From: a virus
Length of the DNA: 34,692 nt
Reading direction: 5' to 3' (one strand)
Virus record (IMG/VR): IMGVR_UViG_3300029258_000663
Location: 1-34,692 of that record
This document shows positions 15,671 to 23,040 of this stretch, one piece after another. Each line of letters starts with the position of its first letter. Positions within the stretch are counted from its first letter, which is position 1. A program made the position numbers and the translations under genes. The notes below the pieces were generated by a model, which saw only the letters and a list, made by a program, of their open reading frames with translations, had not been told where the DNA came from and searched no databases.

Positions 15671-15895
15671 TTAGCACCTAAAATCTAAACCTACAGTACG
15701 TGACAGATAGATTTAGAGCTAATGAATACGGGTACTTCTGAGGTGTATCGTCCCTAAGGCAAATCTTCGGGACACATGAACGGCTATACCAGGCAAATCA
15801 GAAATGGCTTAGAACGGCTCTGAGAGGCCTTAGAGACGAATATGCGTAGCCACGTATATGGGCCAAATATCGGCCCAGCTAGCACTAAAGCTAGG
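15671..15895 (+). ncRNA. 225-nt noncoding stretch with possible RNA structure
   Basis: No ORF with a ribosome site is present. Pairings visible: TTAGC (15671-15675) with GCTAA (15718-15722), stacked on TCTAAA (15684-15689) with TTTAGA (15712-15717); GTCCC (15750-15754) with GGGAC (15769-15773); TGGGCC (15859-15864) with GGCCCA (15872-15877); CTAGC (15879-15883) with GCTAG (15890-15894). It is AT-richer than the genes around it. Options: a small RNA, a 3' UTR with terminators for the tail operon, or debris imported with the fibre tip. It shares CGGCTCTGAGA (15815-15825) with the structured leader at 26893-26903. Confidence 0.35.
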
Positions 15896-15910
15896 CCAGT
15901 ATTCTCTTAG
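15896..15910 (+). promoter_or_regulatory. repeated late motif CCAGTATTCTCTTAG, copy 4
   Basis: Exact copy, 33 nt before the first gene of the lysis cassette. It follows two small hairpins, repeating the hairpin-then-motif order seen at 3547 and 8747. This would give lysis genes their own late start. Confidence 0.65.
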
Positions 15911-15943
15911 ATGAAGGAATGACACCAGGAGGTGCGGCAACCT

Positions 15944-16129
15944 ATGGCAAATGAATCACAAGCTCCTGAGCAACAGACGCCACCCAGTGCAGAGACGCTG
16001 ATGATCGATGACCTAGCGGGCCAGGTGGCACGCAAGTCAATTGATGCAGCCCAGTGGCGGGCACGTGCTTTGCTCGCTGAAAACACGCTTGAGAAAATCA
16101 AGCAGGCAGATGCGGAGGCGAATGAGTAA
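15944..16129 (+). CDS. small hypothetical protein of the lysis cassette
   Basis: 61 residues from ATG 15944, with AGGAGG at 15927-15932; GTG 15932 in frame overlaps that ribosome site and is less likely. Hydrophilic, with a helical C-terminal half (DDLAGQVARKSIDAAQWRARALLAENTLEKIKQ). No membrane segment. It ends overlapping the lysin ATG. Small helical proteins of this kind often precede lysins in actinophages; function unknown. Confidence 0.6.
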   Translation: MANESQAPEQQTPPSAETLMIDDLAGQVARKSIDAAQWRARALLAENTLEKIKQADAEANE

Positions 16130-16839
16130 TGGCATTCCGGTATGAGGGCTACAACTGGGAAGGGCGCGAATGGCAGACGGTTCCAGCCATCACGGCCCTG
16201 GGCCTGCAGATTGAGGAAGTGCGCCCAGGCACCTGGGCCACTGACGGCACGGTGGCCAGCAAGTCCCATGACATCAACAGCCCGACCAGTGACCACAGCC
16301 CTGACGCTGATGATGGTGACGTGGCGGCAATCGACTTTGGCGGCGGCAAGGCGTTTCTTGATGAAGTGACTGAGCAGCTACGGCTGTCACGTGACCCACG
16401 TATCAAGTACGTCATCTACAATGAGCGCATGTTTAGCAGCTATGCCAGGCATGGGTACGACCCCTACACCTGGAGGCCCTATAGCGGCGCCAACGGACAC
16501 AAAACCCATGCCCACGTATCTGTCACCACAGCAGGTGAGCAGGATGCGTCTGAGTGGCAACTACAGGAGGATAGTGTGGCAGAACCAGCACCACTCACAG
16601 CGTATGAGCAGGCGGCAATTGATAGCCTGCTGGAGGACGGCGTATTTACCCAGTGGACCGTGGATGAGGACGGTGAGGTGCACGCAGACGTGGCCTTGAA
16701 GAAACTGGCTGTATTCCTCATGCGTATCAAGGACCAGCAGGAAGCGGCTGACGCTGCCCTGCAGGCTGCCATTGATGCCATCCCACGTGGTGAGGACGCC
16801 AAGGTGGAAATCTACATTGACGGGGAACGGGTGCGCTAA
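16129..16839 (+). CDS. endolysin, M15-like peptidase
   Basis: 236 residues. Zinc-peptidase motifs of the M15 / D-Ala-D-Ala carboxypeptidase type are visible: SPTSDHSPDADDGDVAAIDF gives His56 and Asp62/64/69 in place of the SxHxxGxAxD signature, and GHKTHAHVSV gives the second His pair (His127, His129). The catalytic domain fills residues 1-135. The C-terminal part (PAPLTAYEQAAIDSLLEDGVF..VALKKLAVFLMRIKDQQEAADAALQAAI) is helical and may be a wall-binding or multimer region. No signal peptide, so export by the holin downstream is expected. It should cut peptide cross-links of peptidoglycan. Confidence 0.8.
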   Translation: MAFRYEGYNWEGREWQTVPAITALGLQIEEVRPGTWATDGTVASKSHDINSPTSDHSPDADDGDVAAIDFGGGKAFLDEVTEQLRLSRDPRIKYVIYNERMFSSYARHGYDPYTWRPYSGANGHKTHAHVSVTTAGEQDASEWQLQEDSVAEPAPLTAYEQAAIDSLLEDGVFTQWTVDEDGEVHADVALKKLAVFLMRIKDQQEAADAALQAAIDAIPRGEDAKVEIYIDGERVR

Positions 16840-17273
16840 TGGACTGGACGGCCATTGCAGCACTACTCACAGCAGCGGCGGCGGCGCTCAAAGTATTCTG
16901 GCCTAGCAAGAGCCAGAGCGTGAGCACGACCAAGACCACTGAGCAAGTGGTGGACGGTGACGTGCTCGCACAATTCCTGGGCCTGACTGACCGTGTGGCT
17001 GACTTAGAGCTACAGGTGGCTGACCTGACCCTGCGCCTGGATGAGGCACTGGCGTCACTAGAGCAGGCGCTGTGCGAGCTTGCCGATATGCGCAAGCAAG
17101 AGGCCAACTTGCGTGAGCAGTTGGGTGAGAAGGATGAGCAGATTACAGCACTGCGTGAGGCAGCAGCGCTGAAGCAAGATGAAATCGACCGGCTGCGCAG
17201 ACGTGTGGCCCATCTGGAGGCGCTTTGCAGGCGCCATGGACTCAATGGAGATACTGAGCATGAACTGGTATGA
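16839..17273 (+). CDS. membrane-anchored coiled-coil protein of the lysis cassette
   Basis: 144 residues. Residues 5-21 (AIAALLTAAAAALKVFW) form one membrane segment; residues 45-135 form a long coiled coil with many Leu/Asp/Glu/Lys heptads (RVADLELQVADLTLRLDEAL..ITALREAAALKQDEIDRLRRRV). The position between lysin and holin suggests a lysis role, for example a second holin-like or spanin-like factor; neither is proven. TAATG overlap with the lysin gene indicates coupling. Confidence 0.65.
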   Translation: MDWTAIAALLTAAAAALKVFWPSKSQSVSTTKTTEQVVDGDVLAQFLGLTDRVADLELQVADLTLRLDEALASLEQALCELADMRKQEANLREQLGEKDEQITALREAAALKQDEIDRLRRRVAHLEALCRRHGLNGDTEHELV

Positions 17274-17481
17274 CATTCTGGAGCGTGCGGGCTGGACCGT
17301 GGCCCAGGCATTCACTGGCACACTGACGGCTGTGCCCATTGCGGAACTATTCACAGACCTAAACCTGGCGGGCGCTGAGACGGCCCTGCTGGCGGCTTGT
17401 GGCTCTGCGGTAGCGGCTGCGCTGTCATTCATCAAGACCCTGAGCCAGGAGCGCCTGGCCAAGCTGGACACCAGGGCCTAG
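17260..17481 (+). CDS. holin, r1t-like
   Basis: 73 residues from ATG 17260, with GGAG 9 nt upstream; in-frame ATGs at 17236 and 17245 lie deeper in the previous gene. Two hydrophobic segments are visible: AGWTVAQAFTGTLTAVPIAEL and AGAETALLAACGSAVAAALSFI, followed by a short charged tail (KTLSQERLAKLDTRA). The RAGWTVAQAF start and AAL-x-F-I-K second segment resemble the r1t holin family common in actinophages. It would open the membrane to release the lysin. Last gene of the late region; a strong terminator follows. Confidence 0.78.
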   Translation: MNWYDILERAGWTVAQAFTGTLTAVPIAELFTDLNLAGAETALLAACGSAVAAALSFIKTLSQERLAKLDTRA

Positions 17482-17488
17482 CAAATCA

Positions 17489-17529
17489 ACCCTGCCCCTG
17501 AGGTCTGCCGCACGCCACAGGGGCAGGGT
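17489..17529 (+). terminator. 12-bp perfect terminator stem ending the late region
   Basis: ACCCTGCCCCTG (17489-17500) pairs perfectly with CAGGGGCAGGGT (17518-17529) around a 17-nt loop. No U-tract follows, which is common in actinobacterial terminators. It separates the lysis genes from the replication region, 11 nt ahead of the first 41-bp repeat element. Confidence 0.75.
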
Positions 17530-17540
17530 ACCCCATCCCC

Positions 17541-17581
17541 CACTCACACTAACTGCGGCTCATTCGTTTGTATAGTGATGA
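17541..17581 (+). promoter_or_regulatory. 41-bp repeated element, copy 1
   Basis: Starts CACTCACACTAACTG and ends TTGTATAGTGATGA. Two more copies of equal length lie at 20296 and 30674. TATAGT (17571-17576) is a good -10; the hexamer 17 bp upstream (ACTAAC) is not a sigma-70 -35. The conserved 12-mer CACTCACACTAA may instead be an activator or alternative-sigma site. A possible start codon of the next gene lies inside the element. Confidence 0.6.
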
Positions 17582-17799
17582 AGTGTGAACACGTGGCGTG
17601 CACAGGTAAGCACGCAGGTAAGGACTGGCATGAGATGTGCCCTGCCGCCAAAGAGCGGAAAAGGGCCAGCGACCGGAAAGCCAGGGCCAGGTATGAGGCA
17701 TCTATGCATGGACTACTGCAGCGCAACAAGCCAGAGCGGCTAGGGCGCCACAGAGCCAGCATTCAGGAGGTACTAGATGTATACCCCCCAACAGCATGA
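17578..17799 (+). CDS. small zinc-finger-like basic protein
   Basis: About 73 residues. The N-terminus KCEHVACTGKHAGKDWHEMCP has a C-x4-C-x9-H-x2-C pattern suggesting one zinc site, followed by a very basic stretch (AAKERKRASDRKARARYEA). This looks like a small nucleic-acid-binding protein. The start is uncertain: GTG 17575 and ATG 17578 fall within the 41-bp element; GTG 17593 is the next option but would lose a Cys. It ends overlapping the next gene by 23 nt. Confidence 0.6.
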   Translation: MKCEHVACTGKHAGKDWHEMCPAAKERKRASDRKARARYEASMHGLLQRNKPERLGRHRASIQEVLDVYPPTA

Positions 17800-17992
17800 C
17801 GCTGTGGAAATGGAGCGGCGCCTAATCGCCAAGGCGGTACGCAGCGCCGTACGATTGCACTACAGCATGCTGGCTGACCGTGCCATCAATGACGTGCTGG
17901 CACCAGTACTGGAGGAACACGCCAAAGCGCTTGCTGAGGGCCGTGAGTACACGCTGGACATCAGCCAGCTTGGCCTACCGGATGAGGTCTAG
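17777..17992 (+). CDS. hypothetical helical protein, 71 aa
   Basis: ATG 17777 preceded by AGGAGGTA. Nearly all helix: AVEMERRLIAKAVRSAVRLHYSMLADRAINDVLAPVLEEHAKALAEG, ending YTLDISQLGLPDEV. No recognised domain. It lies 2 nt before the exonuclease gene and probably shares its transcript. Function unknown. Confidence 0.6.
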   Translation: MYTPQQHDAVEMERRLIAKAVRSAVRLHYSMLADRAINDVLAPVLEEHAKALAEGREYTLDISQLGLPDEV

Positions 17993-17994
17993 CA

Positions 17995-18618
17995 GTGCGG
18001 TTGATACGTGCTGAGGGATTCAAAACCAAGGCCCAGCGCATCCTCAACTTTGATATTGAGGCACGGCCACTAGGTTGGCTGGGCGGTGACTACGTACACA
18101 AAGAGGTCACAGCGATTGGCTGCGCCTGGGAGGATGACCCTGAGGGCAGCATGGAGGTCTACCTGCTGACCAAACGGGCAGGCAGTGCAGAGGCCATGCT
18201 GCGCAAGTTCCTCAAGCGGTATGAGCAGGCTGACATGGTAGTGGGCCACTACATCAGGGGATATGACCTGCCGACACTGCAGGCAGAACTGATTGAGCTA
18301 GGGCTGCCCACACTAGGGCGCAAGATGACCCATGACACCAAGAATGACCTGCTCAAGCATCAGGGCATCAGCAAGAGCCAGGAAACGCTGGGCGCCATGC
18401 TGGGCCTGGAAGCACCAAAGGTGCAGATGGACGTGGTGAAGTGGCGTGAGGCCAACCGGCTCACTGACGCTGGGCTGGCCCTGACCACCAAGCGTGTGGC
18501 TGGAGACGTGGTGCAGAATATCCAGCTACGTGCTGCGCTCATGGAGCGTGGCCTGCTGCAGGCCCCAAGCATGTGGGAGCCAGGCGGCAGCGATACAGGA
18601 GGACCCTACCAGAGGTGA
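17995..18618 (+). CDS. DEDD-type 3'-5' exonuclease (RNase H-like)
   Basis: 207 residues from GTG 17995. Three exonuclease motifs are visible: NFDIEARP (Asp20, Glu22), VGHYIRGYDLP (Asp91) and AGDVVQNIQL (Asp171). This is the DnaQ/RNase H-like fold of proofreading exonucleases, here as a stand-alone protein. The third motif has no Tyr or His four to five residues ahead in the usual place, so its sub-class is unclear. It probably trims DNA ends or works with the Cas4-like nuclease and Sak4-like protein encoded next to it. Confidence 0.75.
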   Translation: MRLIRAEGFKTKAQRILNFDIEARPLGWLGGDYVHKEVTAIGCAWEDDPEGSMEVYLLTKRAGSAEAMLRKFLKRYEQADMVVGHYIRGYDLPTLQAELIELGLPTLGRKMTHDTKNDLLKHQGISKSQETLGAMLGLEAPKVQMDVVKWREANRLTDAGLALTTKRVAGDVVQNIQLRAALMERGLLQAPSMWEPGGSDTGGPYQR

Positions 18619-18622
18619 GGCA

Positions 18623-19543
18623 ATGAGTGCGGCGCAATCTGAGTACTTCAGCACCAGTGAGGAACAGTGCTTTGTCAACTGTCGGCTGGCGCACAAATTC
18701 CAGTATGACCTGGGCTATGGCCCTGCTGTCACCAACAGCAAGCTGAGCCTGGGCATCATCTTCCACATTGGCTTTGAGTGGATTTACCGTGAGGCCACCA
18801 TGGATGTAGTCATGGCCAAGGTGGATGAGGCCATTGAGGCACGGCGCCAGGAACTGGTGGAGGCCAGCCCCAAGGGCAAGGTGCCTGCTGACATCGTGCT
18901 GGAATTCAGCAAGGACAGCGCACTGGTCAGGGCCATGGTGCTTGACTATCCTGTGTGGGCTGCTGAGGCTGGCGTGGACATGGGCTATGAGACTGTCAGT
19001 GTGGAGGAACCACTAGAGGTGCAGTTTCCTGGCACTGACGTGCTATTCAGGGGCAAGCTGGACCTGCTGCAGCGGCATGAGCAGACGGGCAGGCTGCGTG
19101 TGGTGGATGCCAAGACACGCAAGACCTTTTACAAGGACACGCTGCCCTACCAACTGAGTGAGCAGAATGGCAACTATCAGCTTGCTGTCATGGCTGTGTA
19201 CGGTGAGCGGCCCACTGAGATGGCGTACCGTGAAGCACGCAAGATGAATCCAGCCACCAACCCACGCAGCAAGCCACCCTACTACCAAGAGGTGCGCATC
19301 AGGCTCACACGTGAGGAAATGCTGTACCGTGCTGAGCAGTTTGCAAAGACGGCCAATGAGGCCAAGGACCCTGACCGGCAAATCTACGCCAACCCTGGCA
19401 GTTGCTGTGGGTCATGGAAAAATGACTGGAGCGGACCCTGCCAGCGTGTGCACATGGGCATGACGCCTGAGGCTGCGCTGCTGGACTCTCCAGGGTACGC
19501 ACCAAAGGACCCATATGAGCGGTACCGGGAGGATGAGGAATAG
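18623..19543 (+). CDS. Cas4/RecB-like PD-(D/E)XK exonuclease
   Basis: 306 residues from ATG 18623, with GAGG upstream; the in-frame start at 18494 lies within the exonuclease gene. Nuclease core: LFRGKLDLL with Asp147 and VVDAKTRK with Asp162 and Lys164, then a QL-x-x-YQLAVMAVYG helix with the usual Gln and Tyr (motif QhxxY). Cys16/Cys20 near the start and Cys261, Cys262 and Cys273 near the end match the Fe-S cluster layout of Cas4 and AddB nucleases. Likely role: end resection for recombination with the Sak4-like protein. No CRISPR array is present, so this is not CRISPR adaptation. Confidence 0.8.
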   Translation: MSAAQSEYFSTSEEQCFVNCRLAHKFQYDLGYGPAVTNSKLSLGIIFHIGFEWIYREATMDVVMAKVDEAIEARRQELVEASPKGKVPADIVLEFSKDSALVRAMVLDYPVWAAEAGVDMGYETVSVEEPLEVQFPGTDVLFRGKLDLLQRHEQTGRLRVVDAKTRKTFYKDTLPYQLSEQNGNYQLAVMAVYGERPTEMAYREARKMNPATNPRSKPPYYQEVRIRLTREEMLYRAEQFAKTANEAKDPDRQIYANPGSCCGSWKNDWSGPCQRVHMGMTPEAALLDSPGYAPKDPYERYREDEE

Positions 19544-20293
19544 ATGGTGGCGACACTGAATATTGAGAAACTGGCAGAGCGTGAGCAGTACGTCAATGCC
19601 CTGGTGTATGGTGAGTCTGGCGTGGGTAAGACCACCTGGGCCAGCACAGCACCACGGCCTATTCTGTGGCTGGAGTCTGAGGGCGGCACGTCATCCATTG
19701 GTGACAAGACTGACATTGACGTGGCCAAGGTGACGGGCCTGGAGACGTACCGTGAGGCGCTGCTACTACTGCAGGGCAAGCATGAGTATGAGACTGTGGT
19801 GCTGGACAGCTTTACTGAGACGGCTGCAGCCATACTCAAAGAAATCATGCGGGCAGCGGTGGCCCTGGATGCATCACGTGATGAATTCAGCCCACTATTC
19901 AGTGAGTGGGGACGGCTCACAGGAGTCATGCGTGAGATTGCACGTGGCTTCAGGGACCTGCCTATGCACACTGTCATTACTGCACTCCAGCGTGAGGACA
20001 CTGATGAGCTTACCGGACGTGTGAAGGTGCGGCCCAGGCTGTCACCTGCACTGGCTGATGAGCTACCTGGCTACATGGACGTGGTTGGGTATATGTACGC
20101 CAAGGGTGACATTGTGGACACCAAGGCACTGGCCAAGGGTGAGGAAGCGCCTGAGGTTGAGCGTGTGATGCTGCTGCGGCCCACTGTCAAGCACGTGGCC
20201 AAGCTGCGGGCACCTAAGGGCAGCAATCCGCCAGACTACCTGGTGAATGCTGAGTTTGAGGATGTGGCTGCACTGCTGGGCGTAAAGCTCTAA
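19544..20293 (+). CDS. Sak4-like RecA-fold ATPase
   Basis: 249 residues. Walker A is GESGVGKTT at residues 23-31; Walker B is ETVVLDSFTE at about 83-92. A basic/acidic middle (FSPLFSEWGRLTGVMREIARGFRDLPMHTVITALQRED) and VKVRPRLSPALADELPGYMDVVGYMY match the AAA_24/Sak4 family of phage single-strand annealing ATPases. It probably promotes strand annealing with the SSB-like protein encoded downstream. GTG/ATG context: ATG 19544 follows the previous stop directly, with GGAGG in the end of that gene. Confidence 0.8.
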   Translation: MVATLNIEKLAEREQYVNALVYGESGVGKTTWASTAPRPILWLESEGGTSSIGDKTDIDVAKVTGLETYREALLLLQGKHEYETVVLDSFTETAAAILKEIMRAAVALDASRDEFSPLFSEWGRLTGVMREIARGFRDLPMHTVITALQREDTDELTGRVKVRPRLSPALADELPGYMDVVGYMYAKGDIVDTKALAKGEEAPEVERVMLLRPTVKHVAKLRAPKGSNPPDYLVNAEFEDVAALLGVKL

Positions 20294-20295
20294 GG

Positions 20296-20336
20296 CACTC
20301 ACACTAACTGTGTCTCATGCGCTTGTATAGTGATGA
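20296..20336 (+). promoter_or_regulatory. 41-bp repeated element, copy 2
   Basis: CACTCACACTAACTG through TTGTATAGTGATGA, the same length as copies 1 and 3. TATAGT is at 20326-20331. The SSB-like gene begins 24 nt downstream with its own GGAGG, so here the element reads simply as a promoter. Confidence 0.65.
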
Positions 20337-20359
20337 GGCGTGACTATGGAGGTATATGC

Positions 20360-20872
20360 GTGAGCATTCCATCACTTGAGGAACTGATGAACAAAGAGGT
20401 CAGCGCCAGTGGATTTGAGCCACTGCCGGTGGGCTGGTATGACGGGGTAATCACCAAGGTTGAGGTGCGTGCTGGCGCCAAGGGTGCGTACCTGAGCATT
20501 GAGGTGACCGTGCACGGTGATGAGCACAACGGGCGCAAGGTCTGGGGTATGTCCTCATTCAGTGACAAGGCCCTGACAATGCCTGGCGGCGTGGTCAACG
20601 TGCTGCAGGCAGCAAAGCCTGACATTGACATTGACACGCCACCTGAGGAACTGCCTGGAGCTATGGCGGCTGCGCTGCCTACCCTGCCGGTCAGCTTCCT
20701 GGTGAACAATGAGCAGGTGAAGCGGAACGGCCAACCCCAGTTTCTTGATGCCCCCAAGAATACGGTGCCGGAACTGCGCAGCAAGGTTGCTGAGTACCGT
20801 GAGCCTGGTGAGGACTTCCTGACGGCAGTTGAGGCTGATGCTGTCGGCCTGGATGAGAACCTGCCATTCTGA
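20360..20872 (+). CDS. single-stranded DNA-binding protein (DUF669-like)
   Basis: 170 residues from GTG 20360, with GGAGG 7 nt upstream; GTG 20330 in frame lies in the promoter element. Beta-rich core: LPVGWYDGVITKVEVRAGAKGAYLSIEVTVHGDEHNGRKVWGMSSFS, the pattern of phage DUF669-type proteins. LPVSFLVNNEQVKRNGQPQF forms another strand pair. It ends with DENLPF, close to the acidic DDIPF tail by which SSBs recruit partners. Expected to coat single strands in replication and to work with the Sak4-like ATPase. Confidence 0.78.
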   Translation: MSIPSLEELMNKEVSASGFEPLPVGWYDGVITKVEVRAGAKGAYLSIEVTVHGDEHNGRKVWGMSSFSDKALTMPGGVVNVLQAAKPDIDIDTPPEELPGAMAAALPTLPVSFLVNNEQVKRNGQPQFLDAPKNTVPELRSKVAEYREPGEDFLTAVEADAVGLDENLPF

Positions 20873-20901
20873 TACCCTCATCGTAGGCAGGGGAATGAGG
20901 C

Positions 20902-20937
20902 GGGCGCCTGGGCCGATGCTCACAGGCCTGGGCGCCC
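20902..20937 (+). terminator. 13-bp hairpin after the SSB-like gene
   Basis: GGGCGCCTGGGCC (20902-20914) faces GGCCTGGGCGCCC (20925-20937): 13 pairs, two of them G-U, with a 10-nt loop and no U-tract. It resembles the hairpins at 3547, 5685 and 8762 in its CCTGGGCC/GGCCTGGG core. Likely a partial terminator between the abundant SSB-like gene and the primase. Confidence 0.6.
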
Positions 20938-20957
20938 ATAGTGGCAGGAGCACCTAA

Positions 20958-21794
20958 GTGGATTTTGACCAAGTACAGCAGTGGCTAGAGGCCCAATATG
21001 ATGACGGTGATGAGCTTGAGTTAGTGGCCATCAAGGGTGGGAACGCACGGCGCAAGACCTTCAGATATGGCGGGCCTAAGCACACGTACAACGGTATGCA
21101 GACTCTGGACATTCTGCAAGCCATTGAGGCCTTTGAGCAGCACGGCTTTGACGTGTACGCCAGCGCCATGCCCCTGAGCTACCAGCATGCTGAGATGTAT
21201 GACAGAGTGTGGGTGGACCAGGATGACCTGAATGGGCCATGGCCCTGGGGCACTGATGCTGACCTGCAATGGCCCCAGCCCACTACGCTGGTCAAGACTA
21301 GTGAGGAAGGCGGCAGCTTTCGCTGGCAGGCCATCTGGCACTTGAAAGAAAGTCTGACCGTGGAGGAAGGGCGCAGCACCATGAAGCGGCTGGCTGCCCA
21401 GATTGGCGCAGACCAAAAGGTGCATGACCCCAGGCGTATCCTGCGTGTACCAGGGGTCATCAATGCCAAGCGTGGGATGATGGCAAGGTACCTGGGCGGC
21501 AGCACAGAGCGCATCAGCGTGGACGCATTCAACATTCCCAAAGAAACCCTGGTGCAGCAGTTGCTGGGCCAGCAAGTGAGCAAGCCCCAGGCCATCCTGG
21601 GTGAGTGGCTGGGCGGCTTTGAGGAAGGTGAGCGGAACCAGAAAGCGTACATCTGCGCACGATTCCTGCGGTCCTGTGAGGTAGGCTTTGAGGATGCGCT
21701 GGCCATTGTCAACGTGGGCGCCAGCAGGTGCCAGCCACCCATGGATGAGCAGGAGGTATGGAACGCAGTGAGGTCTGCATACCATGCGGGATGA
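20958..21794 (+). CDS. AEP-type primase
   Basis: 278 residues from GTG 20958, with CAGGAG upstream. DRVWVDQDD gives Asp87 and Asp89, the metal-binding pair of archaeo-eukaryotic primases; SFRWQAIWHLKESL is the strand after it (the usual catalytic His is not obvious there), and DPRRILRVPGVINAK matches the D-x-x-R-x-x-RVPG block found in prim-pol type phage proteins. The C-terminal AYICARFLRSCEVGFEDALAIV..WNAVRSAYHAG resembles the PriCT-1 helical domain. Works with the helicase encoded next, with which it overlaps by 11 nt. Confidence 0.72.
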   Translation: MDFDQVQQWLEAQYDDGDELELVAIKGGNARRKTFRYGGPKHTYNGMQTLDILQAIEAFEQHGFDVYASAMPLSYQHAEMYDRVWVDQDDLNGPWPWGTDADLQWPQPTTLVKTSEEGGSFRWQAIWHLKESLTVEEGRSTMKRLAAQIGADQKVHDPRRILRVPGVINAKRGMMARYLGGSTERISVDAFNIPKETLVQQLLGQQVSKPQAILGEWLGGFEEGERNQKAYICARFLRSCEVGFEDALAIVNVGASRCQPPMDEQEVWNAVRSAYHAG

Positions 21795-23040
21795 GGGCCT
21801 AAGGCTACTCACATCAGATGAGCGCAGGCAGGTGGAGTCAGACGGCCTGCCCCCAGTTGGGTTTGTCAAGGCATTCAAGGATTGGGCTGGGCGCAAGACC
21901 GATGCCCCACCTTACACGCTGGAGGCTGCTGGCTTGATGGCGTTGAGCCTGGCGGCTGGTGACGGCGTGGTGCTCAAAGGTCTATTCAGCAGCAAGCCCA
22001 TCCATATGAATATGTACGTGATGGTGGTAGGCCCATCCACTGTGCTACGCAAGTCCACAGTGCTGGGCTACATTGATGACCTGATGCCCCACACTACAGC
22101 GGGCGGCAAGCTGGTGACCACGCTGGATGATGTCAGCCCACAGGCGCTGAATCGGGCACTGGCCAAAGCTGGTGAGGCACGCACGCCAGTGCTGATGAAT
22201 CTGGATGAGGTGGCTGGCATCTTTGAGGTGCAGAAACGCAGCAACAGCTACCTGAAGGGATTTGACAAAATCCTGATGAAGGCGTATGACCACAGCCCCA
22301 TCCACGTGCTGCGGGCACAGGCCACCATTGACGTACCTAACGGCGCCTTTGTGAGCATTATGAGCGCCAGCACGCCTGACCCATTGTTTCAGGTGCTGGA
22401 GTCTGAGGACGTGGAGAGCGGACTGCTGCCACGCTTCCTCATCTTTGACGCACGTGAGGCCCAGCGTGGGCGCAGGCGCTCGCTGATGGCACGCCAGCAG
22501 GATACCACCTGGGAGGATGACCAGCAGGACCTGCGGCAGCACATTGCCAACATTGCGGCGCCCACCATGACACGCCAGCCCCAGCCCATAGAGGTGCCTA
22601 TCAGTGAGGCAGCCCTGAGGCGCCTGGATGCACTGGACGCCATCATTTACAAAGAGGCTGCAGACCAGACCACAGCCCTGGGCGCCATGAAGGGCAGGGC
22701 ATTCTGGCACGTGGTCAAGCTGGCGGGCCTGTACGCACTGTCACGTGAGGGGCGTGTGGCGCAGGTTGAGGTGTGCGACGTGTTGCGGGCCATGCACACA
22801 GTTGAGGAAGCGGTGCAGGACCTGGCCAAGATGAGCATGGAAGTGGCCAGCAACAGCTTTGAGCGCAGGGCGCAAGAGGTGCTTGACACGCTGGAGGCCC
22901 ATGGCGGGAGCATGGGCCAGGCCAACATCACTGACCTATTGAAACTGGAGTGGCGTGACGCTGCTGACATCCTGCGCACGCTGGAGATGCGTGGCAAGAT
23001 GACCGTGGATAAGCGCAGCAAAGACTGGAGGTTGCAATGA
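21784..23040 (+). CDS. replicative helicase/ATPase, DUF3987-like
   Basis: 418 residues. The P-loop region is VVGPSTVLRKSTVLG (Lys90, Ser91), with Arg in place of the usual Gly before Lys; Walker B is VLMNLDEV (Asp141, Glu142). ISAA/SIMSASTPDPLF is the sensor-like strand. The C-terminal 60 residues (VLDTLEAHGGSMGQANITDLLKLEWRDAADILRTLEMRGKMTV) form a winged-helix domain. This is the plan of DUF3987 proteins often paired with AEP primases in phages and plasmids. It probably unwinds DNA at the fork or loads at the origin. Confidence 0.72.
   Translation: MRDEGLRLLTSDERRQVESDGLPPVGFVKAFKDWAGRKTDAPPYTLEAAGLMALSLAAGDGVVLKGLFSSKPIHMNMYVMVVGPSTVLRKSTVLGYIDDLMPHTTAGGKLVTTLDDVSPQALNRALAKAGEARTPVLMNLDEVAGIFEVQKRSNSYLKGFDKILMKAYDHSPIHVLRAQATIDVPNGAFVSIMSASTPDPLFQVLESEDVESGLLPRFLIFDAREAQRGRRRSLMARQQDTTWEDDQQDLRQHIANIAAPTMTRQPQPIEVPISEAALRRLDALDAIIYKEAADQTTALGAMKGRAFWHVVKLAGLYALSREGRVAQVEVCDVLRAMHTVEEAVQDLAKMSMEVASNSFERRAQEVLDTLEAHGGSMGQANITDLLKLEWRDAADILRTLEMRGKMTVDKRSKDWRLQ

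Noticed and set aside
15721-15756. 11-codon ORF in the gap before the lysis cassette
   Set aside because: No ribosome site and no coding bias.
18623-19543. Cas4-like gene as sign of a CRISPR system
   Set aside because: No direct-repeat array with regular spacers and no Cas1/Cas2 are present; phage Cas4-like nucleases commonly serve recombination.
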